NCBI GenBank assembly: GCA_002316835.1
Contig: DCEG01000005.1
Coordinates: 8,884-72,319, forward strand
Length of the DNA stretch: 63,436 nt
Direction of reading: 5' to 3'
DNA from: Bacteroidales bacterium UBA1035
GTDB taxonomy: Bacteria > Bacteroidota > Bacteroidia > Bacteroidales > Dysgonomonadaceae
Shown: in pieces, positions 1 to 9,266 of the stretch
Position numbering within the stretch: the stretch's first letter is position 1
Layout of the letters: each line of letters starts with the position of its first letter
Program-made: the position numbers and the translations under genes
Notes under the pieces: generated by a model
The model's input: only the letters and a program-made list of their open reading frames with translations
The model's database searches: none
What the model was told of the DNA's origin: nothing

Positions 1-1
1 G

Positions 2-1045
2 AATTTTTCACCAAATGGAAATATCGTCATTTCGGGCGCCGGTGCTACTTTTCCCTATCCATTTTACAATATTGTGTTTCGTAATTATATGAAGCAGAAT
101 CAGGCTACTACCGTTAATTATGGAGCAATTGGCAGTGGTGGTGGCATAAGAAGTTTACGTGATCGCTCAGTAGATTTTGGTGCGAGTGACGCTTTTCTCT
201 CTGAAAAAGAATTAAAATCGATGGAAGCTGAAGTAATTCATATCGCCACGTGCATGGGTGGAGTGGTAATGGCTTACAAACTTTCTAACGTTGATAGTCT
301 TCGGTTAAACGGTGACTTGATTGCAGATATCTTTATGGGTAAGATTTTACGGTGGAACGATGCAAGAATTGCGCAAGAGAACCCAAACGTCAATTTACCC
401 GATCTGGAAATAACGCCTGTGTACAGATCTGATGGAAGCGGCACAACATTCAACTTTTCGGAATATTTATGTTCTGTTAATGATGACTGGAACCGTGACA
501 TGGGAAAAGGAAAGGCGCTGAAATGGAGTGCCGGAATTGCCGCAAAAGGAAATCCCGGTGTAGCAGGAATTGTTCAGCAAACCGAAGGAGCTATCGGTTA
601 TATAGGTTCTGAATACGCGCTCACCTTAAAGCTTCCCACAGCAAAACTGAGAAACAAAGCAGGTAATTATGTAGCAGCCACACTCGAAACTATTTCGTCG
701 GCAGCAAATATAGATTTACCGGATGATATGCGCATAACACTCACTAACTCTGCCGACCCCAATGCATATCCGATAAGCGTTCTAACATGGATTCTGGTAT
801 ACAAAGACCAGCAATACGGCAATAGAACCAAAAAAGATGCCTACGATCTAGTTGATTTACTCTCATACATGCTTACTCCTGAAGGACAACGAGTGGCAGC
901 ACAAATTAATTTTGCGCCCTTGTCTACGCAAGCGTTGATGAAAACTAAAAAGCTCATATCTGAAATTCATTATGGTGGTAAAGTTTTGTTTCCTGCCAAA
1001 TTAGACGAAGTTAGTTTGACGACAGATTCGCTTACAATTAATTAA
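2..1045 (+). CDS. pstS: Phosphate ABC transporter, phosphate-binding protein PstS (5' end outside window)
   Basis: Periplasmic phosphate-binding protein that feeds the PstCAB permease. The reading frame is open from base 2, and the codons before the first GTG (base 74) already encode the PstS N-terminal motif SGAGATFPYPFY, so that GTG is not the start and the true start lies left of the window. Other family signs are YGAIGSGGGIRSL, the DFGASDAFL phosphate-loop region and YRSDGSGTTFNFSEYL. The stop is separated from pstC by a single base, so the genes are co-transcribed. Family assignment is firm; the missing part should hold the signal peptide. Confidence 0.95.
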   Translation, partial: NFSPNGNIVISGAGATFPYPFYNIVFRNYMKQNQATTVNYGAIGSGGGIRSLRDRSVDFGASDAFLSEKELKSMEAEVIHIATCMGGVVMAYKLSNVDSLRLNGDLIADIFMGKILRWNDARIAQENPNVNLPDLEITPVYRSDGSGTTFNFSEYLCSVNDDWNRDMGKGKALKWSAGIAAKGNPGVAGIVQQTEGAIGYIGSEYALTLKLPTAKLRNKAGNYVAATLETISSAANIDLPDDMRITLTNSADPNAYPISVLTWILVYKDQQYGNRTKKDAYDLVDLLSYMLTPEGQRVAAQINFAPLSTQALMKTKKLISEIHYGGKVLFPAKLDEVSLTTDSLTIN

Positions 1046-1046
1046 G

Positions 1047-1904
1047 ATGAAAGATAAGCTTTTTAAATTGCTTTTATTTGTTGCTTCAGCAAGCGTTCTG
1101 CTATTAACTGCCGGAATTATTTATGCTTTAATAGGTGGTGCCTCTCAAGCTTTCGGAGAGTATGGCTTTTGGGGATTTATTACTAACTCCGAATGGGATC
1201 CAAGATCAGCAACCGAAGAGTACGGCGCTTTGTCTTTTATAGTGGGAACACTATTTACAGCATTTTTCGCTTTGTTGATCTGTCTTTTATTTTCGTTGCC
1301 TGTGGCATTATTTAACGGAGAATATTTCAAAGGGACTAAAATCTCGTCATTTGTGGGTTCAATTGTAGGTCTACTTGCCGGTATCCCGTCAATTGTTTAT
1401 GGTTTATGGGGTTTTTATATGTTGCGACCGCTGACTATCGAATTGGGAATTAATGCTCAGGGATTCGGAATTTTTACAGCATCCATTGTGTTGGCGATCA
1501 TGATTATCCCTTACGCTTCTTCGTTAAGTAGTGAGTTCCTTTCAATGGTTCCCAATAACTTAAAAGAAGGTGCTTACAGCTTAGGCGCTACAAGAATTGA
1601 AGTTATTCAACACATAAGCTTGCCCGTAGCTGGTTCGGGAATTGTAGCGTCTTACATTTTGGCTCTTGGCCGTGCGCTGGGCGAAACAATGGCTGTAACC
1701 ATGCTTATTGGAAATACAAATAATATCCCTAAAGGATTAGCTGATACAGGGAATACTATGGCAAGTATTATTGCCAACCAGTTTGGTGAATCTGATGGAA
1801 TAAAACTGAGTTCATTGATAGCTATTGGATTGCTGCTTTTTATAATAACGGCAATCATTAATCTGATAGCTAAATTAATAGTGAAACATATGTCGCGAGC
1901 ATGA
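1047..1904 (+). CDS. pstC: Phosphate ABC transporter permease PstC
   Basis: Inner-membrane permease subunit, 285 residues, with about six hydrophobic segments, the first at residues 9-30. The binding-protein-dependent permease signature is near the C-terminal third (SLGATRIEVIQHISLPVAG followed by GRALGETMAVTML), typical of the Pst system. It starts one base after pstS and overlaps pstA by four bases (ATGA), indicating translational coupling. Confidence 0.95.
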   Translation: MKDKLFKLLLFVASASVLLLTAGIIYALIGGASQAFGEYGFWGFITNSEWDPRSATEEYGALSFIVGTLFTAFFALLICLLFSLPVALFNGEYFKGTKISSFVGSIVGLLAGIPSIVYGLWGFYMLRPLTIELGINAQGFGIFTASIVLAIMIIPYASSLSSEFLSMVPNNLKEGAYSLGATRIEVIQHISLPVAGSGIVASYILALGRALGETMAVTMLIGNTNNIPKGLADTGNTMASIIANQFGESDGIKLSSLIAIGLLLFIITAIINLIAKLIVKHMSRA

Positions 1905-2776
1905 CGGAAAGAAAGCAAACAAGCATAAGTTACAGAAACGGCAAGAATAAATTGATTTATATTCTTGTATGTACATTATCGTTTTTATCCATGCTTCCTT
2001 TGTTTTTTATTATATGGGAAGTGATATCAAAAGGATATAAAAACTTTAATTTACAGTTGTTTACCGAAGTGACTCCTTCATCAATGGATGCAATGTTGTC
2101 ACGTGCTAACAATGGACCTATTCCCGGAGGAATTTTGAACGGAATAACCGGATCGATCCTTATTGTTGGTGTAGCTATTCTGCTAACTATCCCTTTGGGA
2201 TTGCTTATCGGAATTTATCTTTCCGAAAATTCACAGAAAAGATTTGCTAAACTGGTCAGTTATTTAACCGATTTGTTGCAGGGAATACCTTCGATTGTTA
2301 TCGGGATTATAGCTTACGCTTGGGTAGTGAAGCCATTTGGAGGATATTCTGCACTTGCAGGAAGTGTGGCGTTAACGATTATGATGCTACCGATGGTAGT
2401 ACGTTCAACCGAGGAAACACTGAAAATGTTGCCTCGCTCGTACAAAGAAGCAGGATTAGCATTAGGTTCATCGTATATAAATGTCGTGTTTAAAATCTTA
2501 ATCCCATCGGGATTCGGAGGTATTTTCACCGGAATTCTACTCTCCATTTCACGTGTTATGGGCGAAACCGCCCCACTTATGCTTACAGCTTTGGGAGCGA
2601 CAATTGTAAACTGGAATGTTATGCATCCCACCAGCGCCATGCCACTTTTAATTTGGGATTTTTATAACGATCCCAACTTGGTCGATTTAATCTGGTCGAC
2701 ATCATTATTACTTCTTATTATTATATTTCTTTTAAACTGGTTAGCGAAAATTGTAGCACGTAAATGGAAAATATAG
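1901..2776 (+). CDS. pstA: Phosphate ABC transporter permease PstA
   Basis: Second permease subunit, 291 residues, six predicted membrane segments. The EAA-type loop (EAGLALGSSYINVVFKILIP) is followed by SRVMGETAPLMLTALGA, the PstA counterpart of the GRALGET motif in PstC. It overlaps pstC by four bases and pstB by thirteen, so the four transporter genes form one tightly packed transcription unit. Confidence 0.95.
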   Translation: MTERKQTSISYRNGKNKLIYILVCTLSFLSMLPLFFIIWEVISKGYKNFNLQLFTEVTPSSMDAMLSRANNGPIPGGILNGITGSILIVGVAILLTIPLGLLIGIYLSENSQKRFAKLVSYLTDLLQGIPSIVIGIIAYAWVVKPFGGYSALAGSVALTIMMLPMVVRSTEETLKMLPRSYKEAGLALGSSYINVVFKILIPSGFGGIFTGILLSISRVMGETAPLMLTALGATIVNWNVMHPTSAMPLLIWDFYNDPNLVDLIWSTSLLLLIIIFLLNWLAKIVARKWKI

Positions 2777-3546
2777 AAGATACGGGTAGAGAGCCCATTT
2801 TAAAATTGAACTCTGTTTCGGTTTCGTATGTAGCGGGGAAGAATGCAGTAAATGAGGTTTCTGCCAATATTTATCCCAATACAATTACTGGAATTATGGG
2901 GCCGTCGGGATGTGGAAAAAGTACATTGTTGCGCGCTATTAATAGAATGCACGACCTGTATCCCAATGTGAAAACAACTGGTGAAATATTTCTAAAAGGG
3001 AAAAACGTACTGCAGATGAATCCAATGGAAGTTCGCCGATTGGCAGGAATGGTTTTTCAACAACCAAATCCTTTCCCAACGATGAGTATCTACGATAATG
3101 TGTTGGCAGGTTATTCGCTCAATGGTATCCGGTTAAGTAAAAAAGAGAAAGATGATATTGTAGAGCAAAGCCTTATTTCCGTCGCACTTTGGGATGAGGT
3201 AAAAGAGGTGATGTCTAAACGCGGGTCATTTCTTTCGGGCGGGCAGCAACAACGTTTATGTATTGCACGTACCCTGGCATTGATGCCTGAAGTGCTGCTG
3301 ATGGATGAGCCCACGTCGGCTCTCGATCCGATATCGACCAACAAAATTGAAGAATTACTGCTGGATTTGAAGAAGAAATACACCATACTTATCGTTACGC
3401 ACAACATGTCGCAAGCGGCGAGAATTTCGGACAACTCCATGTTTATGTACTTGGGGGATTTAATTGAATATGGAAATACGCGTCAAATGTTCACTAAACC
3501 CAAAAATAAAAAAACCGAAGAATACCTGACCGGTGTATTCGGATAG
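2764..3546 (+). CDS. pstB: Phosphate ABC transporter ATP-binding protein PstB
   Basis: Cytoplasmic ATPase of the phosphate transporter, 260 residues, the usual length. Walker A is GPSGCGKST (residues 46-54), the Q-loop lies in VFQQPNPFP, the ABC signature is LSGGQQQR, Walker B is LLMDEPTSALDP and the switch histidine is in IVTHNMSQAARI. The spacing MVFQQPNPFPTMSIYDNV is diagnostic of PstB. It starts inside the end of pstA. Confidence 0.97.
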   Translation: MENIEDTGREPILKLNSVSVSYVAGKNAVNEVSANIYPNTITGIMGPSGCGKSTLLRAINRMHDLYPNVKTTGEIFLKGKNVLQMNPMEVRRLAGMVFQQPNPFPTMSIYDNVLAGYSLNGIRLSKKEKDDIVEQSLISVALWDEVKEVMSKRGSFLSGGQQQRLCIARTLALMPEVLLMDEPTSALDPISTNKIEELLLDLKKKYTILIVTHNMSQAARISDNSMFMYLGDLIEYGNTRQMFTKPKNKKTEEYLTGVFG

Positions 3547-3590
3547 TTGGTTATCTTTGTAAATGAAACTAATTCTGCAAAACTACCATC

Positions 3591-4349
3591 ATGGAACCGT
3601 ACAACGAAGAAAATGATAATCTTTTCAGCCCGTCAGGCGCAAGTATAAAGGAAAAATATTTTGATCAGCTGCAAAGCGATTTTCAGCTTTTGTCTGAAAT
3701 CGTATTAGAGCAACTTGAAAACTCTCAACGTTTGTTGATTGATAAAAACGAAGACTTGTTTGCCCTAATGAAGAAAAATGAGAAAATTATTGATTCCCTC
3801 GATATTACTATCAAAGAAAAGGTGATTAACAGCATCATGTTTTTCAATCCTGTAGCTATTGATTTAAGAAAAATAATGGCTTATTACGATATAACCATTT
3901 CCATGGAGCGGGTGGGGGATCTTATTCAAAATATTGCTGTATCACTAAAAAAAATTGATTTCTCGCTCGACGGTTTTGAAACTTACATTAAGCTAACAAA
4001 CAAGATGCTGAGGCATACCGATGAAATGCTGAAAAATGCCGTTTTTGCGGTTTCCGGTTCAAGTAATCAGATGGCTTACAACACCATTCTGATGGACGAT
4101 AAAGTAGACAAAATGGAACGTAAGATGGAGCGTAAACTGGCGGAGGGATTTCAAGAAAAAACTACCGATTACCAGATGCTTATCAATATTGTCAATCTCA
4201 ATAATATCGCTTACTATATTGAACGTATTGGAGACAAAGCAGTCGATATAGCGGAATCGGCTATCTTTCTGCTTGAAGGAAAAGATGTACGGCACGATAA
4301 AGAATTAAAAAAATCATTGCCTTATTCAAATGAAGATGAAATTCAATAA
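3591..4349 (+). CDS. phoU: Phosphate signalling protein PhoU
   Basis: Cytoplasmic all-helical regulator, 252 residues, that links transporter status to the PhoR/PhoB two-component system. Two PhoU repeats are visible by their metal-binding motifs: MERVGDLIQNIA in the first half and IERIGDKAVDIAE near the C-terminus. The N-terminus carries about 20 extra polar residues. It lies 44 bases after pstB and 18 bases before the response regulator, in the same operon. Confidence 0.93.
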   Translation: MEPYNEENDNLFSPSGASIKEKYFDQLQSDFQLLSEIVLEQLENSQRLLIDKNEDLFALMKKNEKIIDSLDITIKEKVINSIMFFNPVAIDLRKIMAYYDITISMERVGDLIQNIAVSLKKIDFSLDGFETYIKLTNKMLRHTDEMLKNAVFAVSGSSNQMAYNTILMDDKVDKMERKMERKLAEGFQEKTTDYQMLINIVNLNNIAYYIERIGDKAVDIAESAIFLLEGKDVRHDKELKKSLPYSNEDEIQ

Positions 4350-4367
4350 AAATCAAATTTGTTAATT

Positions 4368-5060
4368 ATGGAAGAAAGAATTTTAGTAGTTGATGATGAG
4401 AGAGATATTTGTGATATTCTTCAGTTTAATTTAGAACACGAAGGATATAAAGTAGATCTGGCAACTTCCGCAGAGGAAGCTTTGTCGGTTCTGACAGATG
4501 AACACGATCTTATTATACTCGATGTAATGATGGGTGGAATGTCAGGTTTCAAAATGGCTGAGCGACTTAGAAAAGATGACAACAATGTTCCTATCATTTT
4601 TCTGACAGCAAAAAATACCGAAAACGACATGTTAACCGGATTTTCTTTGGGTGGCGATGATTATATGTCTAAACCTTTTTCCGTAAAAGAATTACTGGCA
4701 AGGGTAAAATCGGTGCTAAAGAGAGTCAGTGCGAACAAAAAAGTGCAACAAACACTGTGGCAACACGAGGGATTAACAATTGACATTCTCAATAACAGAG
4801 TTGCTATAGATGATGTTGAAATAACACTTACAAAAAAGGAATTTGAAATTCTGTCGCTTTTATCCCAAGCTTCTCCAAACGTTTACACTCGCAGTGAAAT
4901 TTTAAATCAGGTTTGGGGTGACAATGAATTTGTCCTCGACAGAACAGTAGATGTGCATATTACCCGCCTTCGCAAAAAACTGGGCGAATATTCGTCAATT
5001 ATTGTAAATCGTTCAGGATTTGGATATTATCTTAATTTAGAGCCTAAAGTTATCGAATGA
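4368..5060 (+). CDS. phoB: OmpR/PhoB-family response regulator
   Basis: Two-component response regulator, 230 residues from the ATG at 4368, which is preferred to the TTG at 4359 because the receiver domain begins directly with EERILVVDDE. Acidic pocket D9-D10, phospho-acceptor D52 (LIILDVMM), T81 and K103 (YMSKPFS) are all present. The C-terminal winged helix has ALTKKEFEIL-like and RTVDVHITRLRKKLG elements, so it binds DNA. Position between phoU and a sensor kinase makes PhoB the likely identity; it should activate the pst promoter, which is outside the window. Confidence 0.85.
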   Translation: MEERILVVDDERDICDILQFNLEHEGYKVDLATSAEEALSVLTDEHDLIILDVMMGGMSGFKMAERLRKDDNNVPIIFLTAKNTENDMLTGFSLGGDDYMSKPFSVKELLARVKSVLKRVSANKKVQQTLWQHEGLTIDILNNRVAIDDVEITLTKKEFEILSLLSQASPNVYTRSEILNQVWGDNEFVLDRTVDVHITRLRKKLGEYSSIIVNRSGFGYYLNLEPKVIE

Positions 5061-6805
5061 AATTTCGTTTGTCATACAGAAAGAGAATTCTATTATACTT
5101 TTCCGTAATAATTGCGATTTTTACGGTTGGGATTATTTTGTTTGAGCAAAAGCAAATCAGGCAAGAGCGTACCTTAAGCCTTGAGAATATGCTCAATGAC
5201 AACGCCGATTTTATTCATAAATACCTGGAAGGAAAGAGTATTTCGTTTTCTGACAGTGCGCAAGAAATGGACGAAATAGCAAATTATTTATCGGATAATT
5301 TGCGTATAACCATAATAGATAAATTAGGCGTTGTTAAGTACGACAATTTGCTCGATAAAAAGACAATGACAAACCACATTGATCGCCCTGAGATTCAGAA
5401 AGCGATTGGTTTTGGCAGCGGATCCAATATCCGGATGTCAGATAGTAATCATATCCGGTATTTGTACTATGCTAAGAATTACGACGAGGGATATTTTATT
5501 CGCGTAGCCCTGCCTTATGAGATTGAGGTAAGACCTTTCCTCAACTCCAAGAATAGCTTTATGTATTTCATCATCCTGTTTTTTATTGTTTCTGTGTTGA
5601 TGATGTTTTACTTTGCCAACAAATTCTCCAAATCGATAAAAGAATTAAAAGAATTTGCCGTAAACCTGAAAAATGAAAAACCGGTAAAAACAGCTTTTGA
5701 ATTCCCGGATGATGAAGTAGGAGAGGTGAGTGCCGAAATTGTGGAAAACTATAATCTGCTGAAGGAAAACAGGAGAAAACTGGCTTTGGAGCGCGAAAAA
5801 CTCATACAACATTTTCAATATTCTGAAGAGGGAATTGCTATTTTTTCGGAAGAAAGAAAAAAAATATACACCAATTCACATTTTCTGCAATTTTTGAATA
5901 TTATTGCTGACAGGCCTGTGCTGGAAGACGAGTATATGTTCTCTGATCCGAATTTCGAGGAGATCGTTGCATTTCTTGACTCACCCGACCGAACAGAAAA
6001 TGTATTTTCTACGCGCATCGAAAAAAGCGGAAAACAATTCTATGTAAGAGTTATCATTTTCGAAGATAAAAATTTCGAGATTTATTTAAGCGATATTACA
6101 AGAGCCGAAAAGCGTCGATTGTTGAAGCAGGAAATGACGAATAATATCGCTCATGAGCTTCGAACGCCAGTTACCAGTATTCGGGGTTATCTGGAAACTA
6201 TTCTTAGTCTTACCCCGGAAGATATTGATCGTCAGCGTATTTTTACTAATCGTGCTTATATTCAAACCATCCGGTTATCGGAATTGATCCAGGATATCAG
6301 TATGCTGACGAAAATAGAAGAAGCGGCTGATAGGTTTGTTAGAGAACCCGTTTACATTAAGCAACTCCTCGTTGAATTGGAATCTGATTTATCCAAGACA
6401 TTTCACGAAAAGAACGTCACATTTAACGTGGATGTAGCTGATAGTGTGCTTATTTATGGTAGCCGCACGTTGCTTTACTCTATTTTTAGAAATCTGGTTG
6501 AAAACTCTATTGCTTACGCGGGCGAATCCATCCAAATCATGTTGCGATGTTATATGGAAACCGGCGATGCCGTATATTTCGAATTTTACGATAATGGGGT
6601 TGGCGTTGAAGAAAAGCATTTGGTGAAGATCTTTGAACGGTTTTATCGGGTAAACGAAGGTCGGACACGCGAAACAGGAGGCTCTGGTTTAGGATTGTCC
6701 ATCGTTAAAAATGCCGTGTTGTTTCACAAAGGGAATATTGTGGCCAAAAACCGTCCCGAAGGCGGATTACTTTTTCTGATTACTTTCCCGAAAAATAAAG
6801 CGTAA
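5057..6805 (+). CDS. phoR: PhoR-like sensor histidine kinase
   Basis: Membrane sensor kinase, 582 residues. Membrane segments are near residues 11-29 and 168-187, enclosing an extracytoplasmic domain of about 140 residues; a HAMP-like and a PAS-like region follow (about 190-350). The H-box is NNIAHELRTPVTSIRGYLE with phospho-acceptor H366; N-box NLVENSIAYAGE; G-boxes YDNGVGVEEKHL and GGSGLGLSIVKNAV. It overlaps the regulator gene by four bases (ATGA). Unlike E. coli PhoR it has a real extracytoplasmic domain, so it may sense an outside signal as well as transporter/PhoU state. Confidence 0.85.
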   Translation: MKFRLSYRKRILLYFSVIIAIFTVGIILFEQKQIRQERTLSLENMLNDNADFIHKYLEGKSISFSDSAQEMDEIANYLSDNLRITIIDKLGVVKYDNLLDKKTMTNHIDRPEIQKAIGFGSGSNIRMSDSNHIRYLYYAKNYDEGYFIRVALPYEIEVRPFLNSKNSFMYFIILFFIVSVLMMFYFANKFSKSIKELKEFAVNLKNEKPVKTAFEFPDDEVGEVSAEIVENYNLLKENRRKLALEREKLIQHFQYSEEGIAIFSEERKKIYTNSHFLQFLNIIADRPVLEDEYMFSDPNFEEIVAFLDSPDRTENVFSTRIEKSGKQFYVRVIIFEDKNFEIYLSDITRAEKRRLLKQEMTNNIAHELRTPVTSIRGYLETILSLTPEDIDRQRIFTNRAYIQTIRLSELIQDISMLTKIEEAADRFVREPVYIKQLLVELESDLSKTFHEKNVTFNVDVADSVLIYGSRTLLYSIFRNLVENSIAYAGESIQIMLRCYMETGDAVYFEFYDNGVGVEEKHLVKIFERFYRVNEGRTRETGGSGLGLSIVKNAVLFHKGNIVAKNRPEGGLLFLITFPKNKA

Positions 6806-6813
6806 TTATATAT

Positions 6814-6830
6814 AAGGTTAATAACCTTTT
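6814..6830 (+). terminator. Weak hairpin after phoR
   Basis: Inverted repeat AAGGTT-AAT-AACCTT followed by TT, nine bases after the phoR stop. The stem is short and the U-run is only two bases, so it is at best a weak terminator; it could also be an operator. Confidence 0.3.
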
Positions 6831-6930
6831 ACCTGAATTCCACAAACCTTGATTTTATGGAAATCAAAGGATATGCAAAACTTATTTTAACCCAAAAAAT
6901 GAGCCGTAAACGTTAAATTAACCAAACGGT

Positions 6931-6962
6931 TTTGTAATTTAAAACAAATCTAAATAACTTTG
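6931..6962 (+). promoter_or_regulatory. Bacteroides-type promoter for the 2-oxoacid dehydrogenase operon
   Basis: A full-consensus promoter: -33 box TTTG (6931-6934), a 20-base spacer, then -7 box TAACTTTG (6955-6962). Transcription should start near 6969, leaving a leader of about 140 bases before the E1 alpha start at 7110. Nothing else gene-like is seen in the 304-base gap between phoR and E1 alpha. Confidence 0.8.
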
Positions 6963-7109
6963 TGCGAAAATCACAGAATCAAGATTCAATCAACTTTTTC
7001 ACCCGCAAAAAAAGAATGTTATATGTTAAACAATTATCATTCGAAAATGTTATTCTTAGTGAATCGAGCGATATGATGACTTTGATCCAAAATTACAACT
7101 TAATATATT

Positions 7110-8105
7110 ATGGCAAAATCTAAAAAAGCAGAAAAAAAATTAGAAATACCCAAGGAAAAATTGTTGCACATGCATAAGTTAATGTGTGATATCCGTAATT
7201 TCGATGAAAAAGTAAATTACATGGTGAAAAGAGGTCAGGTTCCCGGGATGACACATTTTTCAGTTGGTGAGGAAGCTGCTAACGTAGGTGCAATCGCTGC
7301 ACTTTCGGATGGAGACTTAATTACTTCGAACCATCGTGGACACGGTCAAACCATCGCCATGGAGATAGACTTGAACGAAATGATGGCCGAAATTATGGGA
7401 AAAGCCACAGGAACCTGCAAAGGAAAAGGCGGATCAATGCACATTGCCGATCTCGATAAAGGAAATCTCGGTGCTAACGGGATTGTAGGCGGTGGAATGG
7501 GGATGGCTATCGGAGCTGCCCTGACGCAACAAATGAAAAAAACCGGAAAAATCGTAATGTGTTGTTTCGGTGACGGAGCAGTAAACGAAGGAACATTCCA
7601 CGAAACAATGAATATGGCTTCTGTCTGGAAATTGCCGGTAATTTTCTATTCTATCAATAACTTTTATGGAATCAGCACACCCATTTCAAGTGTTATCAAT
7701 ATCGATTACAATTATCAACGTGCATGTGCCTACGGAGTTCCCGGTCATTTTATAGAAGATGGGAACGATTTGATTGCCGTGTATGAAAAATTTCAGGAAC
7801 TGGTAAAATATGTTCGTGATGGAAACGGACCTGTTTTAGTTGAATCGCTTACTTATCGTTGGCACGGTCACTCAACTTCCGACCCAGGGAAATACCGTAC
7901 AAAAGCAGAAGTTGACGAGTGGAAGAAAAAAGATCCGATTGTTGCTTACAAGAATTATTTGGTTGGAAACAATCTGGCTACCGAAGAAGAATTGGACGAA
8001 ATAGACCGCAAATCAATGGAAGCAGTTGAAAACTCCGTAAAATTCGCCATGGAAAGTCCGGAACCAACGTTGGAATCGGCTTTCGAAGATATTTTTGCAG
8101 ATTAA
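7110..8105 (+). CDS. Thiamine-dependent 2-oxoacid dehydrogenase E1, alpha subunit (PDH/acetoin type)
   Basis: Alpha subunit of a heterotetrameric E1, 331 residues, which decarboxylates a 2-oxoacid (or cleaves acetoin) using thiamine diphosphate. The cofactor motif starts at GDGAVNEG (154-161) and ends at NN (183-184). The phosphorylation-loop region YRWHGHSTSDPGKYR is intact. The stretch FSVGEEAANVGAIAAL and the KATGTCKGKGGSMH segment resemble the pyruvate/acetoin (PdhA/AcoA) branch rather than the branched-chain branch, but the substrate is not settled by sequence. It is followed after 26 bases by E1 beta. Confidence 0.88.
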   Translation: MAKSKKAEKKLEIPKEKLLHMHKLMCDIRNFDEKVNYMVKRGQVPGMTHFSVGEEAANVGAIAALSDGDLITSNHRGHGQTIAMEIDLNEMMAEIMGKATGTCKGKGGSMHIADLDKGNLGANGIVGGGMGMAIGAALTQQMKKTGKIVMCCFGDGAVNEGTFHETMNMASVWKLPVIFYSINNFYGISTPISSVINIDYNYQRACAYGVPGHFIEDGNDLIAVYEKFQELVKYVRDGNGPVLVESLTYRWHGHSTSDPGKYRTKAEVDEWKKKDPIVAYKNYLVGNNLATEEELDEIDRKSMEAVENSVKFAMESPEPTLESAFEDIFAD

Positions 8106-8131
8106 ATAAAAACAAACAACATACAACATAA

Positions 8132-9133
8132 ATGGAAAACGAAACTAAAGTAATGTCTGTAAGAGACGCCATTATTATGGCGATGTCTGAAGAAATGCGT
8201 CGCGACGAAAACGTATTTCTCATGGGCGAGGACGTAGGTATTTTCGGTGGTGACTTCGGTACATCGGTGGGAATGCTTCAGGAGTTTGGAAAAGAACGTA
8301 TTCGTGACACTCCAATCTCTGAAAACGCAATTTCCGGTTGCGCGATTGGCGCTGCAATGACCGGCCTGAGACCCATTGTTGACGTAACTTTTATGGACTT
8401 TATCGTTTATATGATGGACAATATAGTGAATCAGGCAGCAAAAACCCGATATATGTTCGGCGGAAAAGGACAAGTACCTGTTGTCTTCCGCTGCGCGGCA
8501 GGATCGGGCGTGGGCGCCGCTGCACAGCATTCGCAGTCGCTCGAAGCATGGTTTACTCATATTCCGGGGCTTAAGGTTGTCGCCCCGGGAACACCTGCCG
8601 ATGTTAAAGGAATACTTAAATCCGCTATCAGGGATAATAATACTGTTATTTTCCTTGAATATAAAGCGCAATTCAACATGAAAGGAGAAGTTCCTCTCGA
8701 CCCGGAATTTACCATTCCGTTAGGCAAGGCCGAACTTAAACGAGAGGGCAAGGACGTAACTGTTGTTACGTATGGAAGAATGCTCGAACGCGTGCTGCAG
8801 GCTGCCGACGAAGTGCGGGAAGCCGAAGGCGTAAGCGTTGAAGTGGTTGATTTGAGAACATTGATGCCGCTTGACAAAGAAGCCATTCTTAATTCGGTGA
8901 AAAAAACCGGTCGTGTATTGCTCGTTAATGATGCACACAAAACCGGCGGATTCATCGGTGAAATTGCCGCAATGATCGCCGAAAGCGATGCCTTCGATTT
9001 CCTCGATGGCCGCATTCTGCGATTGGCGGCAGAAGATGTTCCCGTTCCTTACAACGCAAAACTTGAGGCAGCCATGCTGCCAAACGTTGAAAGGATTAAA
9101 AAATATATCCTCAAACTGGTTAATAAAAGGTAA
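8132..9133 (+). CDS. 2-oxoacid dehydrogenase E1, beta subunit (PDH/acetoin type)
   Basis: Beta subunit, 333 residues, typical length. Recognisable family segments are FLMGEDVGIFGGDFGTS, RIRDTPISENAISGCAIGAA, FMDFIVYMMDNIVNQAAK and the C-terminal swivel domain with VVDLRTLMPLDKEAI. It contributes the second half of the thiamine site with E1 alpha. Next comes an unusual 133-base spacer with tandem repeats before E2. Confidence 0.9.
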   Translation: MENETKVMSVRDAIIMAMSEEMRRDENVFLMGEDVGIFGGDFGTSVGMLQEFGKERIRDTPISENAISGCAIGAAMTGLRPIVDVTFMDFIVYMMDNIVNQAAKTRYMFGGKGQVPVVFRCAAGSGVGAAAQHSQSLEAWFTHIPGLKVVAPGTPADVKGILKSAIRDNNTVIFLEYKAQFNMKGEVPLDPEFTIPLGKAELKREGKDVTVVTYGRMLERVLQAADEVREAEGVSVEVVDLRTLMPLDKEAILNSVKKTGRVLLVNDAHKTGGFIGEIAAMIAESDAFDFLDGRILRLAAEDVPVPYNAKLEAAMLPNVERIKKYILKLVNKR

Positions 9134-9144
9134 TTCGCTACGCG

Positions 9145-9265
9145 TAATTCAGTTGTAATTCACTCACTGCATTCGTGATATTCGTTGTGTAAGTGAACTG
9201 TTCAACGAAACAATTGAATATCTACTGAATATCAATCGAATTACAATTGAATAACAATTGAAGTT
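9145..9265 (+). repeat. 11-base tandem repeat and long inverted repeat in the E1 beta-E2 spacer
   Basis: Five units of 11 bases run from 9211 to 9265, starting CAATTGAATAT, CTACTGAATAT, CAATCGAATTA, CAATTGAATAA and CAATTGAAGTT, ending one base before the E2 ATG. The right part (9238-9254) can pair with 9145-9161 over 17 bases with one mismatch and one G-U pair. Inside the loop, TTCGTTG and CAACGAA form a further hairpin. Function unknown; it may stabilise or regulate the intercistronic RNA. Confidence 0.7.
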
Positions 9266-9266
9266 T

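Noticed and set aside
74..1045. GTG at base 74 as the pstS start
   Set aside because: Codons from base 2 already encode the conserved SGAGATFPYPFY motif in the same frame, so the gene begins outside the window.
9211..9265. CRISPR-like array
   Set aside because: Units are 11 bases with no spacers and no cas genes nearby; it is a simple tandem repeat.
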